Below are positions 7,876 through 11,196 of a stretch of DNA of 11,196 bases, one piece after another. How positions within the stretch are numbered: the stretch's first letter is position 1; the number at the start of each line of letters is the position of its first letter. A model generated the notes under the pieces. It searched no databases and had not been told where the DNA came from. It worked only from the letters and a program-made list of their open reading frames with translations. Source of the stretch: Pseudomonadota bacterium (GTDB lineage: Bacteria; Pseudomonadota; Gammaproteobacteria; Xanthomonadales; Rhodanobacteraceae); contig JAFEEK010000495.1 in NCBI GenBank assembly GCA_018241165.1, positions 1 through 11,196 of the forward strand. The letters run 5' to 3'. A program made the position numbers and the translations under genes.

Positions 7876-9312
7876 TTGGAGCCTGAAAAGCGGTTACGCA
7901 AGAACTCGACCGATGCGGAAGCGAGACTTTGGTCGCTTCTGCGCAGTGCGCAACTAGGCGTGAAATTTCGGCGCCAACATGAGCTTGCTGGCTACATCGT
8001 CGATTTCGTCAGCGTCGAGCGGCGACTGATTGTCGAACTCGACGGTAGTCAGCATTTGGATGCGCATGTCTACGACGTAAAGCGCACACAAACACTTGAA
8101 CAGCTTGGATTCCGCGTACTTCGTTTCTGGAACGATGAAGTATTGTTGAAAACTGATGATGTGTTGTCTGCCATTGCGCACGTACTGGCCGAAGTGTCGC
8201 CCCCTCACCCCAACCCTCTCCCCCGACAGCGTCGGGGGAGAGGGAGTAGAGCGATGCTGCAAAGCACTCAACCTGGACAGAGTCGGGGAAGCGGGAGTAG
8301 GGAGGGACTGCAAAGCCCTCTCCTCCAGGCAAGGCTTGGGGGAAAGGGAGGGCAGCCTTCGCTGTTGCAAACACGACTCGTATTGCGTGCGCGCCTGTAC
8401 GCCCTGATCCGCGAGTTCTTCGCCACGCGCGGTGTGCTCGAAGTCGAAACGCCGATTCTGTCCGCGAGCGCGAACACCGAGCCGAATATCGCCAGTTTCG
8501 TCACGCGGTTTTCCGGACACGTCGATTCCGGTGCGCGCGAACGCTGGCTGCGCACCTCGTCCGAATTCGCGCAGAAGCGTCTGCTTGCTGCCGGCATTGG
8601 CGACAACTACGAACTCGGGCGTGTGTTTCGCGATGGCGAAGCGGGGCAGAGGCACAATCCCGAGTTCAGCATGCTGGAGTGGTATCGCGTGGGCTGGGAT
8701 CACCTGCGTCTGATCGACGAAACCGTCGAACTCGTGCACGCCGCACTCGCGCTGGTCGGAAAATCCACGACGGTTCGCAAATCAACGTATCGCGATTTGT
8801 TTCGTGATGAGATCGGGCTCGATCCGTTCGTCGTGAGCGAGGCGGAACTGCGATCTGCACTCGGTGAAATTCGTGTCGATCCAGTCGGGCTATCGCGTGA
8901 CGACTGGCTGGACCTGTTGCTCACGCACTGGATTCAGCCGAAGTTTCCGCACGATCGCATCACTGTCATCTACGACTATCCGGCCACGCAATGCGCGTTG
9001 GCGAAGCTCCGCGCAGGGAATCCGCCGGTCGCGGAGCGTTTCGAGTTATATGTTGGCCAGCATGAATTGGCGAACGGCTATCACGAACTGACGGATGCGG
9101 TGGAGCAGCGCGCGCGCTTTGTGCGCGACAACGCGCGCCGGCGCGAGCGTGGCTTGCCGGAGTTGCCGCTGGATGAGAATTTCCTTGCTGCGCTGGAACG
9201 CGGCATGCCCGATTGCGCCGGCGTCGCGCTCGGCATAGAGCGCCTGCTGATGGCGATGACGGGCAGCGACGATATCCGCGATGTGCTGGCATTTGGCTTC
9301 GCGAATGCGTGA
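7876..9312 (+). CDS. epmA: DUF559 nuclease-like domain fused in frame to EF-P lysyltransferase EpmA
   Basis: One 478-codon frame with three parts. Residues 1-107 form a complete-looking DUF559 domain, a Vsr/restriction-like fold: KFRRQH, YIVDF (Asp43), LIVELDG (Glu54, Asp56), GSQH and VLRFWNDEV. Residues 108-163 are low-complexity residues translated from hairpin repeats (HPNPLPRQRRGRG). Residues from about 164 are EpmA, a class II lysyl-tRNA-synthetase-like enzyme that adds beta-lysine to elongation factor P. Its motif 1 is GVLEVETP, motif 2 FRDGEAGQRHNPEF and motif 3 GVALGIERLLM; HELTDA is also kept. E. coli EpmA is 325 residues, so this frame is about 150 too long. The start is TTG 7876 after GAGGGGG (7863-7869). 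ATG 8254 may instead start EpmA alone (352 residues). No epmB or efp is nearby. It ends 3 bases from the convergent DUF2461 gene. Confidence 0.82.
   Translation: MEPEKRLRKNSTDAEARLWSLLRSAQLGVKFRRQHELAGYIVDFVSVERRLIVELDGSQHLDAHVYDVKRTQTLEQLGFRVLRFWNDEVLLKTDDVLSAIAHVLAEVSPPHPNPLPRQRRGRGSRAMLQSTQPGQSRGSGSREGLQSPLLQARLGGKGGQPSLLQTRLVLRARLYALIREFFATRGVLEVETPILSASANTEPNIASFVTRFSGHVDSGARERWLRTSSEFAQKRLLAAGIGDNYELGRVFRDGEAGQRHNPEFSMLEWYRVGWDHLRLIDETVELVHAALALVGKSTTVRKSTYRDLFRDEIGLDPFVVSEAELRSALGEIRVDPVGLSRDDWLDLLLTHWIQPKFPHDRITVIYDYPATQCALAKLRAGNPPVAERFELYVGQHELANGYHELTDAVEQRARFVRDNARRRERGLPELPLDENFLAALERGMPDCAGVALGIERLLMAMTGSDDIRDVLAFGFANA
8200..8246 (+). repeat. Hairpin repeat, right copy, inside the epmA frame
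   Basis: The flank CCCCCTCACCCCA is followed by a perfect 14-base stem (8214-8227 and 8231-8244) with an AGC loop and a trailing AG. It is in inverted orientation to 7822-7869. The three loop-proximal pairs differ as whole pairs (GAC/GTC here, AAG/CTT in the left copy), so pairing is kept. It is translated in frame as PPHPNPLP and onward. Confidence 0.9.
8241..8256 (+). promoter_or_regulatory. Candidate internal ribosome site and ATG for a stand-alone EpmA
   Basis: AGGGAG (8241-8246), the purine arm end of the hairpin repeat, lies seven bases before an in-frame ATG (8254-8256). Starting here would yield EpmA with about 37 extra N-terminal residues and without DUF559. The stable hairpin would hide this site when folded, but translating ribosomes would open it. 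Confidence 0.4.
8257..8372 (+). repeat. Degenerate tandem repeat units between the hairpin repeat and the EpmA domain
   Basis: CTGCAAAGC at 8257-8265 recurs at 8308-8316, and TGCAAA again at 8366-8371, giving periods of 51 and 57 bases, both multiples of three. Between them lie an eroded unit (about 8266-8307) and a better kept one (about 8316-8351) whose CAAGG loop region resembles the left hairpin copy. In the protein this appears as repeated LQS/LQT. Confidence 0.65.
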
Positions 9313-9315
9313 GGT

Positions 9316-10002
9316 TCAGAACTCCAGTTCCAGCGCCGCACACAGGTAATCGATCATCGGCGCGAGGCGCTTGAAAGTCGCCATTGCAAATGCCGGAAGC
9401 TCGGACGAACACGCCAGAGCTTCGGAAAATTCCGCGCCGGCCGCGTAGCTTTTGCGCTTGAGGTCTTCGATCAATTCGTGATCGGCGGGGTAGCCGCGCG
9501 GCGGACGCGAGAGGCTTTCGCCCCAGAACGCGAAGTGTTCGCGAAAGACCTTGCCCTGCGTGGCGCGCTTCCACGCGGCCGGATTGTCGGCAAGAAAATC
9601 GCGGATGCGCTTGAGCGTCGGCGCTTCCGGATGCCAGATGCCGCCGCCGGCGAAACAGTCGCGCGGTGCGATATGCAAGTAGAACGACGGCGCCGCGACT
9701 TCGCGGCGGCGCTCGTGGAACAGGCGCGCGCCGGCCCAGGGCTTGTACGGCGTCTTGTCGTTGGCGAAACGCGTGTCGCGATGAATGCGGAACAGCGAGC
9801 CGCCAACCTTGCGCGGATCGGCGCGCATGTGCGTGCTGATCTTCGCCAATGGCGATTGGAGGTCGGCGATCAGTTGCAGGAACGGCTCGCGCACGTGGCG
9901 TTCGTACTCGGCCTTGTGCGCGTGGAACCACGGTCGGTTGTTGTTGCGATCCAGCGCGCGCAGGAAGGCGAAGGTGCTTTTCGTGAAGTAGGGTTTGCTC
10001 AT
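9316..10002 (-). CDS. DUF2461 (TIGR02453) family protein of unknown function
   Basis: A 228-codon soluble protein matching the DUF2461 family, of normal length. Family hallmarks seen: an N-terminal FLRALDRNNNRPWFHAHK segment with the Asn-Arg-Pro-Trp-Phe core, then FRIHRDTRFANDKTPYKPW in the middle (about residues 68-90), then FYLHIAP and a GGGIWHPEA loop. The biochemical function is not known to me. The conserved Arg, His, Asp and Lys residues in the middle motif suggest a binding or active site, which is inference. The ATG at 10002 overlaps the sbcB stop (ATGA), so it is probably translated together with exonuclease I, hinting at a DNA-related role. Its stop is 3 bases from the epmA stop on the other strand. 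Confidence 0.92.
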   Translation of the reverse strand: MSKPYFTKSTFAFLRALDRNNNRPWFHAHKAEYERHVREPFLQLIADLQSPLAKISTHMRADPRKVGGSLFRIHRDTRFANDKTPYKPWAGARLFHERRREVAAPSFYLHIAPRDCFAGGGIWHPEAPTLKRIRDFLADNPAAWKRATQGKVFREHFAFWGESLSRPPRGYPADHELIEDLKRKSYAAGAEFSEALACSSELPAFAMATFKRLAPMIDYLCAALELEF

Positions 10003-11196
10003 GGCAGGGTTAACGTATGGCCGATGTCGGCGGCGATGTCGCGCCCCCAGCTGTCGAGGCTATCGAGCAGGGTTTGCTGTCCACCCGTCGTCGCCGGGGC
10101 GGCGCGCAGCGCGGCGATTTGCGCGAAGTAGTCGTCCAGCGTCAGCGAAGTGATCGACGTCGCCTGGGTGAGTCGCTGGCGGCGGAACGATTGCCAGCGC
10201 CGATGTTCGTCGGCGTTGAGCGTTTGCGGAAAATTGCGTGCGCGAAAACGGAGCAGCAGCGGCGCATAGCGCGCGTCAGCGAAGGCGTTTTCGTATTCGC
10301 GCAAGGATGCCGGCGGTGTGCCGCGAACCTTTCCGAACAGGCGTTTGTCGGCGTCGGACGGGAATCCGGCGTAGATCGCCAGTTCCGGGTCGATGGTTTG
10401 CTTCTCGTCGCGCTCGAGCGCGAACACACGGCGGACTTTTTCCCCGACATCGGCTGCATGGCGCAGCGCGTCGAGATGTTTTTCGCATTGCGCGACATCC
10501 ATGCCGATGCGCTTCGTGTCCACATCTTTCAGCACGGACAATGGCGCCAATGCGGGCGATTTGTTGACGTGCACGGTCTTGAGCGGAATGCGCGCGAACT
10601 CTTCGGGCAAGTCCGCTTTCGGCGTGAACACGAGGTCGCGGATTTCATCCGCGTCCAGGCTGATCAACGGCGCCGGATCGACGGACAGGTCGTAGACAAT
10701 CACGCCATTGGGTTGGCTGGGATGTGCGGCCAGCGGCACAACGACCGCCGCACAGCCGCGCTCGACCGGATACCGCGATGAGACATGCAGCACCGGCGTG
10801 CGATGCGCGTAATCCAGGTACTTGAACGCCTCGGACTTGCGCCGCAACGCGAAATAGAAATCCCACAGGCGCGGCTGTGCACGCTTGAGCAGGCGCGCGA
10901 GGTCGATCGTGGTGGCGACATCCGATGCGGCGTCGTGCGCGTGCGCGCTGGACAGGTTGTTCGCGGCGGCCAGGTCCTGCAGCTTGAAACTGGGTTTGCC
11001 CTCGCGCGAAGGCCATTGGATGCCGTGCGGGCGCAGTGCGTAACACATGCGCGCCAGGTCGATGATGTCCCAGCGCGAATTGCCGTTCTTCCATTCGCGT
11101 TCGTAAGGGTCGTAAAAATTGCGGTACAGCAGGTTGCGCGTGAACTCGTCGTCGAAGCGGATCGAGTTGAAGCCGGCGCCGCAGGTTCCGGGCGCG
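9999..11196 (-). CDS. sbcB: Exodeoxyribonuclease I, N-terminus outside window
   Basis: Exonuclease I degrades single-stranded DNA 3' to 5' and acts in recombination and mismatch repair. About 398 C-terminal residues are visible and the gene runs off the right edge; E. coli SbcB is about 475, so roughly 75-80 residues are missing, including the first catalytic DEDD motif. Seen near the edge: GFNSIRFDDEFTRNLLYRNF with the motif II Asp, then SRWDIIDLARMCYALRP, and motif III in AHDAASDVATTI with the His and Asp catalytic residues. Further on are the SH3-like and C-terminal regions, with LVHVS-like and RARNFPQTL segments. It is the first visible gene of a pair with DUF2461, which it overlaps by 4 bases. 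No defect is seen. Confidence 0.95.
   Translation of the reverse strand, partial: APGTCGAGFNSIRFDDEFTRNLLYRNFYDPYEREWKNGNSRWDIIDLARMCYALRPHGIQWPSREGKPSFKLQDLAAANNLSSAHAHDAASDVATTIDLARLLKRAQPRLWDFYFALRRKSEAFKYLDYAHRTPVLHVSSRYPVERGCAAVVVPLAAHPSQPNGVIVYDLSVDPAPLISLDADEIRDLVFTPKADLPEEFARIPLKTVHVNKSPALAPLSVLKDVDTKRIGMDVAQCEKHLDALRHAADVGEKVRRVFALERDEKQTIDPELAIYAGFPSDADKRLFGKVRGTPPASLREYENAFADARYAPLLLRFRARNFPQTLNADEHRRWQSFRRQRLTQATSITSLTLDDYFAQIAALRAAPATTGGQQTLLDSLDSWGRDIAADIGHTLTLP

Larger units (their letters stand above)
7822..8246. mobile_element. Putative repeat-flanked DUF559 cassette
   Basis: A 425-base unit: an inverted hairpin repeat at each end and only the DUF559 coding sequence between, with the conserved CCCCCTCACCCC flanks facing inward. 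There is no transposase, integrase or clear target duplication. From memory, small DUF559 genes in other genomes often carry tails translated from similar repeats, which suggests a travelling unit. That this is mobile is inference. Confidence 0.45.

Noticed and set aside
7755..8372. A CRISPR array in the repeat region
   Set aside because: Copies are self-complementary hairpins in opposite orientations with unequal spacing, a coding gene between them and no cas genes.
8156..8407. An 83-codon frame across the repeats (PLTPTLSPDSVGGEG-like)
   Set aside because: This is the common spurious peptide from such repeats in another frame and lies inside the DUF559-EpmA frame. It is useful only as evidence of the three-fold repeat.
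7954..8739. A 261-codon minus-strand frame over DUF559 and epmA
   Set aside because: It is antisense to recognisable domains and has no family resemblance.

Overview
The window is GC-rich, densely packed bacterial DNA with short intergenic gaps. It most resembles a gammaproteobacterium of the Xanthomonadales (Lysobacterales), perhaps Rhodanobacteraceae or a relative. This is an inference from the style of the LigA, EpmA, exonuclease I and DUF2461 proteins and from a wax ester synthase gene; no marker gene settles it.

Layout. Positions 1-759 (+) hold the C-terminal half of a wax ester synthase/diacylglycerol acyltransferase. Positions 760-2151 form a small accessory island with two type II toxin-antitoxin modules pointing at each other: brnT-brnA on + with a strong promoter, and hicA-hicB on - with an operator-like palindrome in its promoter. 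Next comes a minus-strand run of three genes: a TPR-like protein (5615-4773), an MdtD-like DHA2 drug efflux transporter (4754-3339) and a BaiN/HI0933-family flavoprotein (3342-2152). The last two overlap by 4 bases. Divergent from this run, ligA (NAD-dependent DNA ligase) occupies 5671-7752.

The unusual region is 7753-8372. A small DUF559 (Vsr-like) nuclease gene lies between two inverted copies of a roughly 48-base hairpin repeat, and further eroded copies lie on both sides. The nuclease reading frame has no stop. It continues through the repeat DNA into epmA, which encodes the ligase that lysylates elongation factor P, giving one 478-codon frame (7876-9312). This looks like insertion of a repeat-plus-nuclease cassette at the 5' end of epmA, with either a true fusion protein or re-initiation inside the repeat.

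The right end is a minus-strand pair: sbcB (exonuclease I, N-terminus beyond the window) overlapping a DUF2461 gene by 4 bases, ending 3 bases from the epmA stop.

No tRNA, rRNA, CRISPR array, transposase or integrase gene was seen. The most notable signals are the DUF559/hairpin-repeat cassette fused to epmA, and the brnTA promoter, whose -10 box touches the first ATG and implies a leaderless GTG start.
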